Shown here: piece after piece, positions 61,201 to 64,000 of the stretch | Position numbering within the stretch: the first letter of the stretch is position 1 | Layout: the number at the start of each line of letters is the position of its first letter | From: Xenopus tropicalis | Taxonomy: Eukaryota; Chordata; Amphibia; Anura; Pipidae | Reading direction: 5' to 3' | DNA length: 64,000 bases | Assembly: GCF_000004195.4 (NCBI RefSeq) | Contig: NC_030683.2 | Location: 86,391,410 to 86,455,409, forward strand | Notes under the pieces: generated by a model | The model's database searches: none | The model's input: the letters and a program-made list of their open reading frames with translations, nothing else | Told to the model about the DNA's origin: nothing | Translations under genes and position numbers: made by a program

Positions 61201-62588
61201 TGCAACAATTCGCGAAAAAGTCGCGACGCAGACGAAAAAAATCGCAAAAAATACAAAAAAGCCGCAAAATGTTCGTTTCCAATCCGATTTTTTCCCGTTC
61301 GGGATTCAGATTCGTGGATTAGTAAATTTGCCCCTAAGAATGCTGGGATACCAGAAGTTTAAGGGACTTGTCCAGGATAACAAGGAATTGCACAGGAAAT
61401 TGAACCAGGGCCTCTAGCATGAGATCCAACATCAAAGGCCGATCGCTCAACCTTTAGGCCAGCTGGTGGTAATTCCAGGGGTGCCCACTGCAGGCTGCAT
61501 CAATAGGCGCAGCAGACTTGCTCCTAAGAATTACGCATAGACACAAGAAGGTAATTTTTGCATTATATTGGTATATAAATGGATATATAAATGATTCAAA
61601 ATAATGTGCTAAATGCTTTGACCAGTTTTCCTCTTTGTGGCCTTGTGGATAATGCAATAATTACCTCACTAAAATGCATGAGTTATGTAATATAAAAGTA
61701 TTTTCAAGTCTTTCATAATTATCCCTCCAGACATATATCCCCAGGTATTGAAACAAGCCTGCCCTTTATATACACAGCATTATATTTTATCAGAGACTGA
61801 AACATCCTTAATAATAACAACTATTTATACATATTTTGTTTTTTTCATTTTTTTAAAAAAGCCCTAATAGTGCAGTTCCATTTCTTTTTGGTTTTAACAA
61901 AGCACTTCTGTGCTCTAAAAAGTAAAAGTTTAATCCACAAGAAAAACATTTTAGTTGAAGATATGCCTTACTTGTACATTTGAAAAGCAAAGAAAATGAA
62001 ATGTACCTTTTGGACAGTTGTATATTATTTTATTGCATTGTTGTACTAATTCAATTCATTACATTTGTGAATGTATATAAGCTTTTGTGGAGATGCATGT
62101 ACTATAAATGTGTGTCTCTCTTTCCTTGTGCGTGTGTCAAGGATTATGAAGACTAGTAAATAAGATTTTGCAAAGAACTTAAGCGGTCACGCAACTCAAC
62201 TGTGACTTTTTCCCTTAGGGCACAATGCAGGTTATGAAAATCCCAGAGAGTGCGTTTGTGCATCTATATGTGTTTGTGTTTCATGGTATCTGGAAACAAT
62301 TCACTTTGTGAAATACATTTTTTTTTACAAGAAGGACAAATGCATAAAACAATTTCTAACGTCTTCCCTTAGGGCTCAGTGACATACAGCTTACAGTTAC
62401 CTTAGAAGTTCAGAATCTCCAACGATTGCAGTTGAGCATTTCACAGCATACACTGTCCACCATTTCTTATGCCTCACTTTGTACACTTGACCAAATCCAC
62501 CTAAAGCCACAGGTATCCAATCATTTTCAAAGTCCTCTTTCTTGAACTGGATCAAGTTGCCAATTCGTTCGTCAATTTCCTCAGCCAT
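6890..62588 (-). CDS. ankk1: ankk1, ankyrin repeat and kinase domain containing 1 (8 coding exons, 766 aa)
   Basis: The spliced frame of 2301 nt is contiguous across eight exons with GT/AG borders and matching phases. Residues ~20-285 form a RIP-family Ser/Thr kinase domain: glycine loop [10 protein letters not shown] (28-37), beta-3 lysine K50 in [13 protein letters not shown] helix C, catalytic HLDLKPGN with D146 (HLD in place of HRD), DFG at 164-166, PPEMF in place of APE. Residues ~286-339 are a linker. The last exon encodes about twelve ankyrin repeats (recurring TALHLAA/TPLHLAV). Length, exon number and similarity to human ANKK1 (765 aa, 8 exons), in particular GIVMEFM.NGSLEK and [15 protein letters not shown], favour ANKK1 over its paralogue RIPK4. 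The start ATG at 62588 has a strong context (GAAATGG). ANKK1 is a predicted cytoplasmic signalling kinase with poorly known substrates. The first glycine of the loop is alanine, as I recall also for human ANKK1, so catalytic strength is uncertain. Confidence 0.95.
8176..9330 (-). other. ankk1 intron 7
   Basis: AT-rich sequence with no recognisable repeat or exon. The 14-T tract at its 3' end forms the polypyrimidine tract of exon 8. Confidence 0.6.
9331..9370 (-). CDS. ankk1: ankk1 coding exon 7 (40 nt)
   Basis: A micro-exon encoding [13 protein letters not shown] within the linker. The acceptor is CTCCGATCAG|GACAGCC and the donor GGCAGTG|GTATGTC. It changes phase from 0 to 1, which is what the last exon needs, and human ANKK1 also has eight exons. 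There is no strong motif in it, so it is the least certain exon. Confidence 0.75.
9371..10393 (-). other. ankk1 intron 6
   Basis: AT-rich. A G-rich patch at 9970-10100 (GGGAGGGGGGTG and CGGGGGGTGGGTG) and an A/T-rich stretch at 10140-10330 are the only notable features. I see no family-level repeat. Confidence 0.5.
10394..10527 (-). CDS. ankk1: ankk1 coding exon 6
   Basis: Encodes [20 protein letters not shown] and then an acidic, serine-rich linker. The first part fits the last kinase helix of ANKK1. The acceptor is TTTCTCCAG|ATATTG and the donor ACTAAT|GTGAGT. The linker is poorly conserved, so identity rests on phase, splice sites and the helix. Confidence 0.85.
11208..11340. repeat. Two MITE scraps before the LINE remnant
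   Basis: 11208-11293 is the left arm of the CAGGTAT family (CAGGTATTGGACCTG to CTCCATACCTTA). It runs directly into 11294-11340, which resembles the end of the Harbinger-like MITE at 18557 (GGGCAGTGGCACA, AGATTAGTCGCCC). Confidence 0.55.
11341..12648 (+). pseudogene. LINE (L1/Tx1-like) ORF2 C-terminal remnant
   Basis: Several frames in succession give the region that follows the RT domain of L1-clade LINEs: [14 protein letters not shown], then [21 protein letters not shown], a later WKWT-like part and [17 protein letters not shown]. The frame changes between about 11649, 11820, 12075 and 12169, with stops between, so it is a dead 5'-truncated copy. It lies on the opposite strand to ankk1, in intron 5. 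The clade is judged from motif style only. Confidence 0.7.
12649..13088 (+). repeat. Solo LTR with 4-bp target duplication
   Basis: TGTCGAGACCCATAGGGTTAA opens at 12653 and GGATTACA closes at 13084, flanked by GCAG on both sides (12649-12652, 13085-13088). The 432-bp LTR shares its start (ACCCATAGGGTTAA) and an internal GGGAACAAGGCCCC motif with the LTRs at 34298 and 38164, so it is a diverged, shorter relative. It sits in the LINE remnant of intron 5. Confidence 0.7.
13453..13608 (-). CDS. ankk1: ankk1 coding exon 5
   Basis: Encodes the C-lobe end of the kinase: [17 protein letters not shown], then [19 protein letters not shown] with the conserved arginine of subdomain XI. The acceptor is ATTATAG|GTGCTAGC and the donor TTTTCAG|GTATAT. 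Confidence 0.94.
14400..14782. mobile_element. Harbinger-like MITE with internal ~39-bp tandem units
   Basis: The ends GGGGCACATTTACTAATCC and the inverse GGATTAGTAAATCAGCCCC are inverted repeats, flanked by TAT and TAA (probable 3-bp TWA target). Between them a ~39-bp unit (GGCTATGAAAAAGTCG...ATTCACAAAAGTC) repeats about four times. Relatives are at 31868 and 60838. Open frames seen inside (14396-14801, both strands) come from the repeat period and are not genes. Confidence 0.75.
14923..14972 (-). CDS. ankk1: ankk1 coding exon 4 (50 nt)
   Basis: This short exon encodes [17 protein letters not shown], kinase subdomain IX. The acceptor is TTTTAG|TTACTCC and the donor TGCAG|GTAACT. Phases join exon 3 (AG|T, Ser) and exon 5 (G|GT, Gly). 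It is too short to show as a long open reading frame but matches the expected motif exactly. Confidence 0.92.
15483..15802. repeat. hAT-like MITE of the TAGTGATGAGC group, decayed
   Basis: The right end GGACAGATTTGCTCATCACTA matches the right end of the element at 50446, and the left TAGTGTTGAGAGAAATG is a weaker partner. Internal GCAAAAC/GTGAA runs and CCATAGACT motifs are typical of this group. No clean 8-bp duplication was found. Confidence 0.4.
15892..16135. mobile_element. hAT MITE, CAGGGGTGGGCAAACT ends
   Basis: The element at 15900-16127 has 16-bp inverted ends (CAGGGGTGGGCAAACT / AGTTTGCCCACCCCTG) and 8-bp flanks TTATATAC and TTATGTAC that differ at one base. The CAGGGGTGG end is typical of Charlie-like hAT elements. 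It is much more GC-rich than the intron around it. Confidence 0.85.
16700..16851 (-). CDS. ankk1: ankk1 coding exon 3
   Basis: Encodes residues 162-211 plus two bases of S212: [13 protein letters not shown], then [13 protein letters not shown] and TKYDVYS. This is the activation segment, with the DFG aspartate D164. The acceptor is CTTTTTTAG|ATTTC and the donor TTACAG|GTCAG. Joining to exon 2 in phase 0 restores LHVK-ISDFG. Confidence 0.93.
18554..18790. mobile_element. PIF/Harbinger-like palindromic MITE, TTA target
   Basis: The 231-bp element at 18557-18787 has ends GGGCTCTGGC/GCCAGAGCCC and TTA on both sides. The two halves are inverted over nearly the full length (CGGGCGACTAATCTCCC motif in both; CATCCCACCGGCGA against its reverse). 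Confidence 0.8.
22172..22640. repeat. Palindromic TTAA-type MITE abutted by a second truncated one
   Basis: 22172-22540 has long inverted arms: GAATAGTTCAATGTAAACAT at the left against ATATTTACACTGAACTG at the right, with TAGATAGACTG against CAGTCTATC further in. Directly at its right edge TTTAAAGGACATG begins a second element of the TTAAAGG kind, of which only the first ~100 bp is recognisable, ending near CAGGTTGGCGCTCC. Confidence 0.55.
22678..22893. repeat. Right half of a CAGGTAT-ended MITE
   Basis: Begins near CCAATAGGATTGTTTTGC, passes CTTAGTTGGAATCAAGTAC and ATGGAGTCTATGGGAGATGG, and ends ATGCCATACCTG followed by TA. It matches the reverse complement of the left half of the complete copy at 63412. 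Confidence 0.75.
23096..23793. mobile_element. PIF/Harbinger-like MITE, TAA target
   Basis: The 692-bp element at 23099-23790 has inverted ends GGGGCCGATTCACTAAAGG / CCTTTAGTGAATCGGCCCC and TAA on both sides. Internal GCATGCGATAA/TTATCGCATGC motifs recur in both orientations. The 87-codon frame inside is judged incidental. Confidence 0.82.
25135..25730. repeat. 156-bp minisatellite, ~4 copies, at the transposase 3' end
   Basis: The motif AGGACGCTAAAGGACAGCTG recurs at 25135, 25291, 25447 and 25603, an exact 156-bp period. The last copy is partial and contains the final codons and stop of the transposase, so the array appears to be amplification of the gene's end and 3' flank. A plus-strand open frame across copies exists only because 156 is a multiple of three. 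Confidence 0.9.
25669..28485 (-). pseudogene. hAT transposase (ZBED type), two frame breaks
   Basis: Starts [14 protein letters not shown] at 28485. The first 264-codon frame is acidic and low-complexity and reaches KGSAVW, the start of a BED zinc finger. There the frame breaks (27781-27785): the next frame resumes at [21 protein letters not shown], so the first cysteine and the spacer are missing. The second frame holds the hAT catalytic core, with [13 protein letters not shown] and [19 protein letters not shown] second break lies at about 26335-26355, after QQEQVSQG. The third frame resumes with [17 protein letters not shown] and [10 protein letters not shown] and ends in the hAT dimerisation domain ([24 protein letters not shown]) with a stop at 25669. 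No full protein can be made from this copy. Confidence 0.88.
28522..29240. repeat. 168-bp minisatellite, 4 copies plus a partial fifth
   Basis: GATGTTTCTGGACACG recurs at 28522, 28690, 28858, 29026 and 29194, an exact 168-bp period. Copies are nearly identical by eye. It lies just upstream of the transposase start codon (minus strand). One plus-strand frame stays open through all copies (28250-29245, 331 codons). Confidence 0.93.
29253..30110. repeat. 87-bp minisatellite, ~10 copies
   Basis: ATACAGAGCAGTAG recurs at 29253, 29340, 29427, 29510, 29597, 29684, 29771, 29858, 29945 and 30032. The period is 87 bp except the third copy, which is 83 bp because AAAG is missing; the last copy also lacks AAAG. 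It lies in the subterminal region upstream of the transposase. Confidence 0.93.
30506..30800 (-). CDS. ankk1: ankk1 coding exon 2
   Basis: Encodes residues 63-161, kinase helix C to the catalytic loop ([38 protein letters not shown]). The acceptor is CTCTGCAG|CACAAC and the donor GTAAAG|GTAGG. A second AG 15 nt inside the exon (start at 30785) would also keep the frame, dropping five residues. A hAT element ends 119 bp beyond the donor. Confidence 0.95.
31626..31821. repeat. Inverted repeat, ~60-bp arms, 66-bp spacer
   Basis: The arm at 31626-31687 (GGTTGCAAAAAAGAGC ... ATCAGTCTTTATTCCATC) is mirrored at 31754-31821 (GATGGAATAAAGACTGAT ... TTTTTTGCAATC) with a few mismatches and a small insertion. 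The spacer carries CTACGCTTGACGCATTTCATGG. It is probably a foldback MITE; no target duplication was identified. Confidence 0.7.
31865..32379. mobile_element. Harbinger-like MITE, TTG flanks
   Basis: The element at 31868-32376 starts AGGGCACATTTACTAACCC and ends TTAGTAAATGTGCCCC, with TTG on both sides. The inside is a long palindrome of TTTTTCGTAGCGTTAAAACTTGCGC type, with arms meeting near 32120-32130. Same group as 14400 and 60838. Confidence 0.75.
32380..33535 (-). other. ankk1 intron 1, unassigned stretch
   Basis: AT-rich with A-tracts near 32677 and 33175. No repeat family, exon or RNA gene recognised. Confidence 0.45.
33536..33790 (-). repeat. V-SINE-like tRNA-derived SINE, antisense to the + strand
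   Basis: The order CAACATAATCTGCAGCAATTTACAAAG, CCTGTCCCAGTGGAG, GCCAATTAACCTGC, GAGGGAGGAAAACCACGC, and TGCCCTGGCTGGAATTAAACC fits the well-conserved central domain and tRNA-like end of vertebrate V-SINEs read in reverse. Copies like it are widespread in vertebrates. The assignment is from memory. Confidence 0.6.
34298..35216 (+). repeat. 5' LTR
   Basis: TGTAGGGACCCATAGGG ... GAAAAGCATTACA, so TG...CA ends. A TATATA box is at 34451-34456 and an AATAAA signal at 34991-34996, about 540 bp apart, so R is long or the TATA is not the real one. The 70-codon frame at 34429-34641 is repeated in the 3' LTR and is not taken as a gene. Confidence 0.9.
35221..35238 (+). promoter_or_regulatory. Primer binding site, tRNA-Lys(1,2) type
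   Basis: TGGCGCCCAACGTGGGGC follows the 5' LTR after TTTA. It is complementary to the 3' end of a lysine tRNA of the kind used by several retrovirus genera, including simian betaretroviruses and foamy viruses. A lysine PBS and a 4-bp target duplication point to retrovirus-like (ERV) rather than gypsy ancestry. Confidence 0.85.
35943..37196 (+). CDS. Unrecognised 417-aa protein of the LTR element, zinc-ribbon-like N-terminus
   Basis: The ATG at 35943 (AAAATGGCC, good context) is the first in frame. The frame also runs upstream to 35886 without ATG. Residues 50-75 hold five cysteines spaced C-x2-C-x14-C-x2-C-x3-C (FCVVC ... CPYCKTRCW), as in zinc ribbons. A Pro/Ser/Thr-rich acidic stretch follows (about 90-200). 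Then comes a Trp- and Tyr-rich folded-looking part with [19 protein letters not shown], then [18 protein letters not shown] and [15 protein letters not shown], ending [10 protein letters not shown] do not recognise a family. It stands where gag would be but lacks the Cys-His knuckle and the major homology region that I would look for. It could be a divergent gag, an accessory or transactivator-like protein, or a captured gene. The frame is intact. Confidence 0.6.
   Translation: MADQASLKSLTPEATNSGVLTAPSFPHFVWLGTFSEQMQGDGTTKVMPFCVVCEHEIDQAWRELEEMCPYCKTRCWARPLQRAHGPFLQGGMDCPDVLRPATPVPPQHATTSAPIGAAQDIETNTDSSEEDILDSISVAASKSTWPKDQADPSSHPSQVPAGVSKAEEDQRLLRLTVGRGRSKSPTPEGASASSSPSTGSGVFLSTTYPKRRFRPNWAHMDFGPLPKSSLPEGTRFFDPPKEHEETLNDPPGWHIITPPPTAVNKDTSCWVAQGRADPEKFRAVSRVQRIINEKVFQQWGFYMPYAPEWVYDIVESHVDEWLYGELIRRSGLVPGGLLHQSTTKRNQDSEYLANVAREWWFGRTVLKHRVKSCGKFQEDRDFALLSNLPSGGKIDKPHPAYYVSYQVTKVKYERNLH
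37197..38163 (+). other. 3' part of the LTR element, degenerate ~105-115-bp repeats with splice-like signals
   Basis: Units beginning GCATGTGCCTGGGGACCCC (37672), TAAGTGTGTGCCTGAGCACC (37774) and GTAAGTGCCTGAGTGATCC (37891) are diverged tandem copies. Two carry a TCCCTGTTGCAG or CCTCTGTTGCAG pyrimidine-AG tract resembling splice acceptors. GGATTTTCCCCCGGGTG occurs twice (near 37240 and 38143), the second just before the 3' LTR where a polypurine tract is expected. No coding frame of note. Confidence 0.55.
38164..39082 (+). repeat. 3' LTR
   Basis: Same 919-bp length as the 5' LTR, ending GAAAAGCGTTACA before CACA. Differences seen by eye from the 5' copy: ATAGG/ATGGG, AAGCC/AAGTC, ACCGCGG/ACTGCGG, GTCAG/GTCGG, GCCGC/GCTGC, GCATCC/GCGTCC, ATCCTG/ATTCTG, GCATT/GCGTT. 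Confidence 0.92.
39511..40211 (-). repeat. Antisense LTR related to the 34298 element
   Basis: Read on the minus strand it starts TGTAGGGACCCATAGGGTTAAC at 40211. It then follows the same order as the 919-bp LTR: GGGAACAGGGACCCC, then ACGGTTAAGACATAG, then CAGGCAGTG...ACCCTGATC. It diverges and shortens toward 39511 (CTGCCTGACA). No matching target duplication was settled, so the lower border is approximate. It lies only 430 bp from the 3' LTR of the complete element, in opposite orientation. Confidence 0.7.
40570..41495 (-). repeat. Decayed antisense Ty3/gypsy LTR with internal tandem units
   Basis: AGCTCACTCTTCTGCCTATAACA at 40591 matches the reverse complement of the LTR at 2925-3010. CACATATTTAAATTTTTGCACC near 41325 matches its TATA-like region in reverse. 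Between them a ~40-bp unit (GGTCGGTCCAGGCA...AAGTCTAATAACA) repeats about six times with drift. A hAT MITE (40883-41167) has split it. The outer borders are approximate. Confidence 0.6.
40875..41175. mobile_element. hAT MITE nested in the LTR relic
   Basis: The element at 40883-41167 starts CAGGGATCCCCAACC and ends GGTTGAGGATCACTG, flanked by the exact 8-bp duplication ATTAACGG. Same family as 59286-59969 (CAGGGATCTCCAAAC ... CACTG), sharing GAGCCACATTC and GAGCAACAT. Confidence 0.88.
41664..42087. repeat. Foldback element, ~115-bp inverted arms
   Basis: The arm beginning TCTAGTATAAATAAATC at 41667 is mirrored by GATTTATTTATACTAGA ending at 42086. The arms continue through CATTGAAGACATTTCACTA / TAGTGAAACGTCTTCAATG and TGGTATGGGAAGTCCTCAGC / its reverse. 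The centre (41790-41970) is unpaired. Probably a MITE; no target duplication confirmed. Confidence 0.7.
42560..42950. repeat. Two decayed CAGGTAT-family fragments
   Basis: 42560-42672 has TTTTATTATTACAGAGAAAAA and ends GGGATCCCATACCT. 42785-42950 has GTACAAGGTATTACC, TTATTACAG and ends CATGTACCTGTA. Both are right-half remnants. Confidence 0.5.
42951..45077 (-). other. ankk1 intron 1, largely unassigned
   Basis: AT-rich. A palindromic stretch at 44290-44540 (GCTAATGCCAGAAAGG at the left against CTATCTGACATTAGC at the right, AGGCTGATGCC internal) looks like a MITE with GCTAATGYCAGA ends. No exon seen. Confidence 0.45.
45078..45234. mobile_element. Short hAT MITE, TAGGGATGT ends
   Basis: The element at 45086-45226 (141 bp) has TAGGGATGTGCTG at the left and AACATCCCTA at the right, flanked by ATTCAAAC and ATTTAAAC (one mismatch). 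The end resembles that of the 6.45-kb hAT at 23937, whose right end reads TAGGGATGTAGCG inverted. Confidence 0.75.
45957..46166. mobile_element. hAT MITE, TAGGGTTGCCAC ends
   Basis: The element at 45965-46158 (194 bp) has ends TAGGGTTGCCAC and GTGGCAAACCTA with 8-bp flanks ACCCACAC and ACCCACAT. GC-richer than its surroundings. The open frames across it on both strands are judged incidental. Confidence 0.8.
46215..46247. repeat. (TA)n microsatellite
   Basis: About 16 TA units without interruption. Confidence 0.9.
47431..47630. repeat. Left part of a CAGGTAT-ended MITE
   Basis: CAGGTATGGGATCTGTTATCC opens at 47431 after TA, followed by CCATAGACTCCAATTTAAAC, TCTCTGTAATAATAAA and a CCTTATTG tail. 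The right arm is missing. Confidence 0.75.
48209..48531. mobile_element. MITE with ~52-bp inverted ends
   Basis: GGGCCTGGGCACCTGGAGCAG at the left is mirrored by CTGCTTCCTGTGCCCAGGGC at the right. The arms run on through TTTGTCCACTTCTCTC / GAGAGAAGCGGACAAA and GCATTTTTCCATC / GATGGAAAAATGC. The open frames on both strands (48199-48496) are products of the arms. A short TTAAAGG...CCTTTAA pair follows at 48532-48564. Confidence 0.75.
48565..50437 (-). other. ankk1 intron 1, largely unassigned
   Basis: AT-rich. 49270-49575 is a GC-richer repeat-like block (GTGCCGGACCCACGGGTTGGGTGGGTT ... AAAACTCAACCTGCACATGAC) that may be a MITE with GATGTGC/GCACATG ends; no duplication found. Confidence 0.4.
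50438..50652. mobile_element. hAT MITE of the TAGTGATGAGC group
   Basis: The element at 50446-50644 (199 bp) is flanked by the exact 8-bp duplication ATTCTAAC. The right end GGGACAGATTCGCTCATCACTA is typical; the left end AAGTGATAGGCAAAATAATTCG has drifted. Confidence 0.82.
50653..52187 (-). other. ankk1 intron 1, partly repeat-derived
   Basis: 51380-51670 resembles the inside of the TAGTGATGAGC MITE group (CGCCAGGAATAGATTTGCAGCG, repeated AAAAAAGTCGCGG). The rest is unassigned. Confidence 0.4.
52188..52830 (-). repeat. Solo LTR with 5-bp duplication CTGGG
   Basis: The 633-bp unit at 52193-52825 begins TGTCACGATC and ends GATCCTGACA (TGTCA/TGACA inverted ends), with CTGGG on both sides. Five-base duplication and TG...CA ends fit a gypsy LTR left by recombination. 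The T/C-rich sense sequence (GTTCCTGCTCTTGCCC) reads on the minus strand, like the gypsy LTR at 2467. The frames on both strands inside it are not genes. Confidence 0.82.
52831..57000 (-). other. ankk1 intron 1, largely unassigned
   Basis: AT-rich. A partial TTAA-type MITE begins at 54315 (TTTAAAGGAATCCTGTTATGGGAAAACAT) and continues to about 54800 without a recognisable right end. No exon, RNA gene or promoter of note. Confidence 0.4.
57001..57225. repeat. Left part of a CAGGTAT-ended MITE
   Basis: CAGGTATGGGATCCATTATCCGG opens the copy, followed by CTCCCATAGACT, TTTCTCTGTAGTAATAAA and CTTATTGGACGC. It is cut off where the mirrored arm should start. Confidence 0.8.
58127..58315. mobile_element. 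Short hAT MITE, CAGG ends
   Basis: The element at 58135-58307 (173 bp) is flanked by the exact 8-bp duplication ACTCGGAC. Ends CAGGAGCGGGCC and CCGGCCCTG, and an internal palindrome CTAGGGGTAGGCAG / CTGCCTACCCCTAG. Confidence 0.85.
58872..59060. repeat. Left part of a TAGTGATGAGC-group hAT MITE
   Basis: TAGTGATGAGCGAATCTGTCC is the intact left end. TTCGCCCAAAAATTCACAAAA and TTTTGCTGCAAAATTTC follow. The right end is missing. Confidence 0.6.
59278..59977. mobile_element. hAT MITE inserted in the CAGGTAT MITE
   Basis: The element at 59286-59969 starts CAGGGATCTCCAAAC and ends GCAGATCACTG, flanked by the exact 8-bp duplication CCTTAAGT. Same family as 40883. It in turn contains the TTAA MITE at 59480-59893. 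Confidence 0.9.
59476..59897. mobile_element. TTAA-target palindromic MITE inside the hAT MITE
   Basis: The element at 59480-59893 (414 bp) is flanked by TTAA. The arms CAAAGTCACTTGGGGGTGCC / GGCACCCCCAAGTGACTTTG are themselves hairpins, and ACCCCGGGCTGGTGC / GCACCAGCCCGGGGT and GTGAAAAGCCGAC / GTCGGCTTTTCAC types recur inside. It is far GC-richer than its host sequence. Confidence 0.85.
60835..61337. mobile_element. Harbinger-like MITE, TAA target
   Basis: The element at 60838-61334 has ends GGGGCAGATTTACTAATCC / GGATTAGTAAATTTGCCCC and TAA on both sides. Internal GTCGCAACAATTCGCGAAA motifs occur in both orientations. Same group as 14400. The 113-codon frame inside is incidental. Confidence 0.82.
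61385..61465 (-). repeat. tRNA-derived SINE head
   Basis: On the minus strand GGCCTAAAGGTTGAGCG resembles a pol III A box and GGTTCAATTTCC a B box, about 50 nt apart, as in a tRNA-like SINE head. The full tRNA fold is not preserved and the body toward 61340 has no name I can give. Confidence 0.55.
61466..62400 (-). other. ankk1 intron 1, 5' end
   Basis: AT-rich, no repeat or exon recognised. Confidence 0.5.
62401..62588 (-). CDS. ankk1: ankk1 coding exon 1
   Basis: Encodes residues 1-62 plus two bases of S63: [15 protein letters not shown], then the glycine loop and K50. The ATG at 62588 is the first in-frame ATG, in context GCTGAAATGGCTG; the frame continues open upstream only through a GTG. 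The donor is CTAAG|GTAACTG. A short out-of-frame upstream ATG (AAATGTGC, about 62625) overlaps the start in weak context. Confidence 0.92.
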
Positions 62589-63409
62589 TTCAGCAGAGTA
62601 CAGCAAGTGCTGTGTCTCCAGCACATTTGTTATCACTACAATGTGTGTTTTCTTTTAAGAATGCAGTTTCCTGGTATTGCTGCTACCTGTGTTACACAGA
62701 GAGGGGTGGAGTATCGAAGTGCCTGTGGCTGCCGAACTTAATACATGCAAATTTTTGTTGTTGCACAATATCAGGAATCTGGAATATCCAGGACACGCTC
62801 CTTCAGACTGCTACACACTAAATAAACCATCATTGACTTTTATTGCTATTTAACCTTTATAACTGTTGAAACTTTTAAAAGTCCCGACAAGATAGTTCAT
62901 TTTTAACAGGGATGTTTACTGAAACTAAAACAAGGCACGTCATAAATAGATTTTTTTTAATTACTTATCTTTCAGACTGTTCTTGAATGATGAAAGAAGT
63001 GGAACAACTGCAAGGATATACTGTTTATATTAATTTATCTCTTTGTGCCCAGAACCTGCGTGAGTATATATAGATAGAGATGCAGACTCGGCTATTAACC
63101 TTTTAGCAAGGCCCCTTCCATTGCTGCACTCAGCAGGGCTAAGAAATTGTTCTGCATATAGCTTTATTAGTGAGTAGCTGATAGGCTAAATTAATAAACT
63201 CTTTCAATATATATAAAAGAGTATTTAATATAATTTACATGTTTATGAAAAGCCTGGCTCATCATGATTTATTTAATGAATAATGCTTAGTAAAGTTGCT
63301 ATCTTTAAGTCCTTAATGTGCTTGTAGTTATTACTATGCAGAATGAAATACCATCTTATATATACACAAAGGTACAAATTATGCAGTAAGTGCTGTCAGA
63401 ATATTTTAG
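62589..63409 (-). promoter_or_regulatory. 5' UTR and presumed promoter region of ankk1
   Basis: The transcription start is not identifiable from sequence. There is no CpG-island-like stretch and no clear TATA box at a credible distance. A 5' non-coding exon further upstream cannot be excluded. Confidence 0.35.
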
Positions 63410-63740
63410 TACAGGTATGGGATCCCTTATCTGGAAACCCATTATCCAGAAAGCTCCGAATTACAGAAAGCCCATCTCCCATAGACTCCATTTTAATCAA
63501 ATAATTCAGAATTTTACAACTGATCTCCTTTTTCTCTGTAATAATAAAACAGAATCTGTACTTGATCCCAACTAAGATATAATTATTCCTTATTGGATGC
63601 AAAACAATCCTATTGCCTTTAATTAATGTTTTATTACTTTTTTATTAGACTTAAGGTATGGAGATCCAAATTACGGAAAGACCCCTTATTCGGAATACCC
63701 TTTGTCCCGAGCATTCTGGATAATGGGTCCTATACCTGTA
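63410..63740. mobile_element. Complete CAGGTAT-ended palindromic MITE
   Basis: The element at 63412-63738 (327 bp) starts CAGGTATGGGATCCCTTATC and ends GGTCCTATACCTG, flanked by TA on both sides. The left part CCATTATCCAGAAAGCTCCG and the right ATTCTGGATAATGGG are inverted copies. It is the reference copy for the fragments at 4955, 11208, 22678, 42560, 47431, 57001 and 59209. TA duplications suggest a mariner-like mechanism, but the superfamily is not certain. Confidence 0.85.
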
Positions 63741-64000
63741 TTACACAGCTCAGTACTTTATTAAATCTTTTCTTGTTTTTATCTTATTACTGATATTTGG
63801 CATTTTTTTTTATTTAAACTGCTTTAATTTAGGATATAACAATGAAAATCCAAGATGGTTTTTTATCTGCATGAGTTATAAAATCTTTCTCATCGAAGGA
63901 ATTTCTTGAATATTTTCTCCAAACTGCTTATTCTAATAACAATGACAATCAATAAAGTCATACCCATATGCCCAAAATTCTAAATTTCAAAATATTGTTT
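63741..64000. other. Upstream flank of ankk1
   Basis: AT-rich, nothing recognised. TTC12, the usual neighbour on this side, does not show. Confidence 0.5.

Noticed and set aside
1..64000. Presence of drd2 or ttc12 exons
   Set aside because: No receptor transmembrane or TPR exon could be found on either flank; the window ends too soon on both sides.

Overview
This is animal (vertebrate) genomic DNA, most likely from a Xenopus (pipid) frog. The grounds are intron-rich gene structure, an AT-rich background, and a dense load of repeats of the kinds common in frog genomes: TTAA-target MITEs, CAGGTAT-ended palindromic MITEs, PIF/Harbinger-like MITEs with 3-bp TTA/TAA target duplications, many hAT MITEs with 8-bp duplications, a Ty3/gypsy chromodomain element and V-SINE-like sequence. 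The species call rests on recalled repeat families, not on a search.

The only cellular gene recognised is ankk1 (ankyrin repeat and kinase domain containing 1, RIP-kinase family). It lies on the minus strand, from the start codon at 62588 to the stop at 6890. All eight coding exons can be placed with GT/AG borders and compatible phases: 62401-62588, 30506-30800, 16700-16851, 14923-14972, 13453-13608, 10394-10527, 9331-9370 and 6890-8175. They total 2301 nt and give a 766-residue protein with an N-terminal kinase domain, a short linker and about twelve ankyrin repeats, all of the latter in the last exon. The known vertebrate neighbours (TTC12 and DRD2) are not visible in the window.

Layout: 1-3058 holds the 3' part of a Ty3/gypsy retrotransposon (RT, RNase H, integrase and chromodomain open reading frame plus 3' LTR). 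3157-6889 is the 3' flank of ankk1, with a MITE and a perfect 25-bp hairpin. 6890-16851 carries exons 8 to 3 with short introns holding a LINE remnant, a solo LTR and MITEs. Intron 2 (16852-30505) holds a 6450-bp hAT element (23937-30386) with a broken BED-zinc-finger transposase and three internal minisatellites. Intron 1 (30801-62400) is 31.6 kb of mostly repeat DNA. It includes a complete two-LTR element (34298-39082) with a lysine-tRNA-type primer binding site but no recognisable pol and a single unfamiliar 417-codon ORF, a solo gypsy-type LTR with 5-bp duplication (52193-52825), and a three-deep nest of transposons (59209-60176). Exon 1 and its upstream flank fill the rest.

The most interesting objects are the non-autonomous LTR element with the unknown zinc-ribbon-like ORF, the hAT element with its 156-, 168- and 87-bp arrays, and the nested insertions whose target duplications fix the order of events. 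All repeat ages, family names and protein similarities here come from reading and memory; no alignment or search was run.
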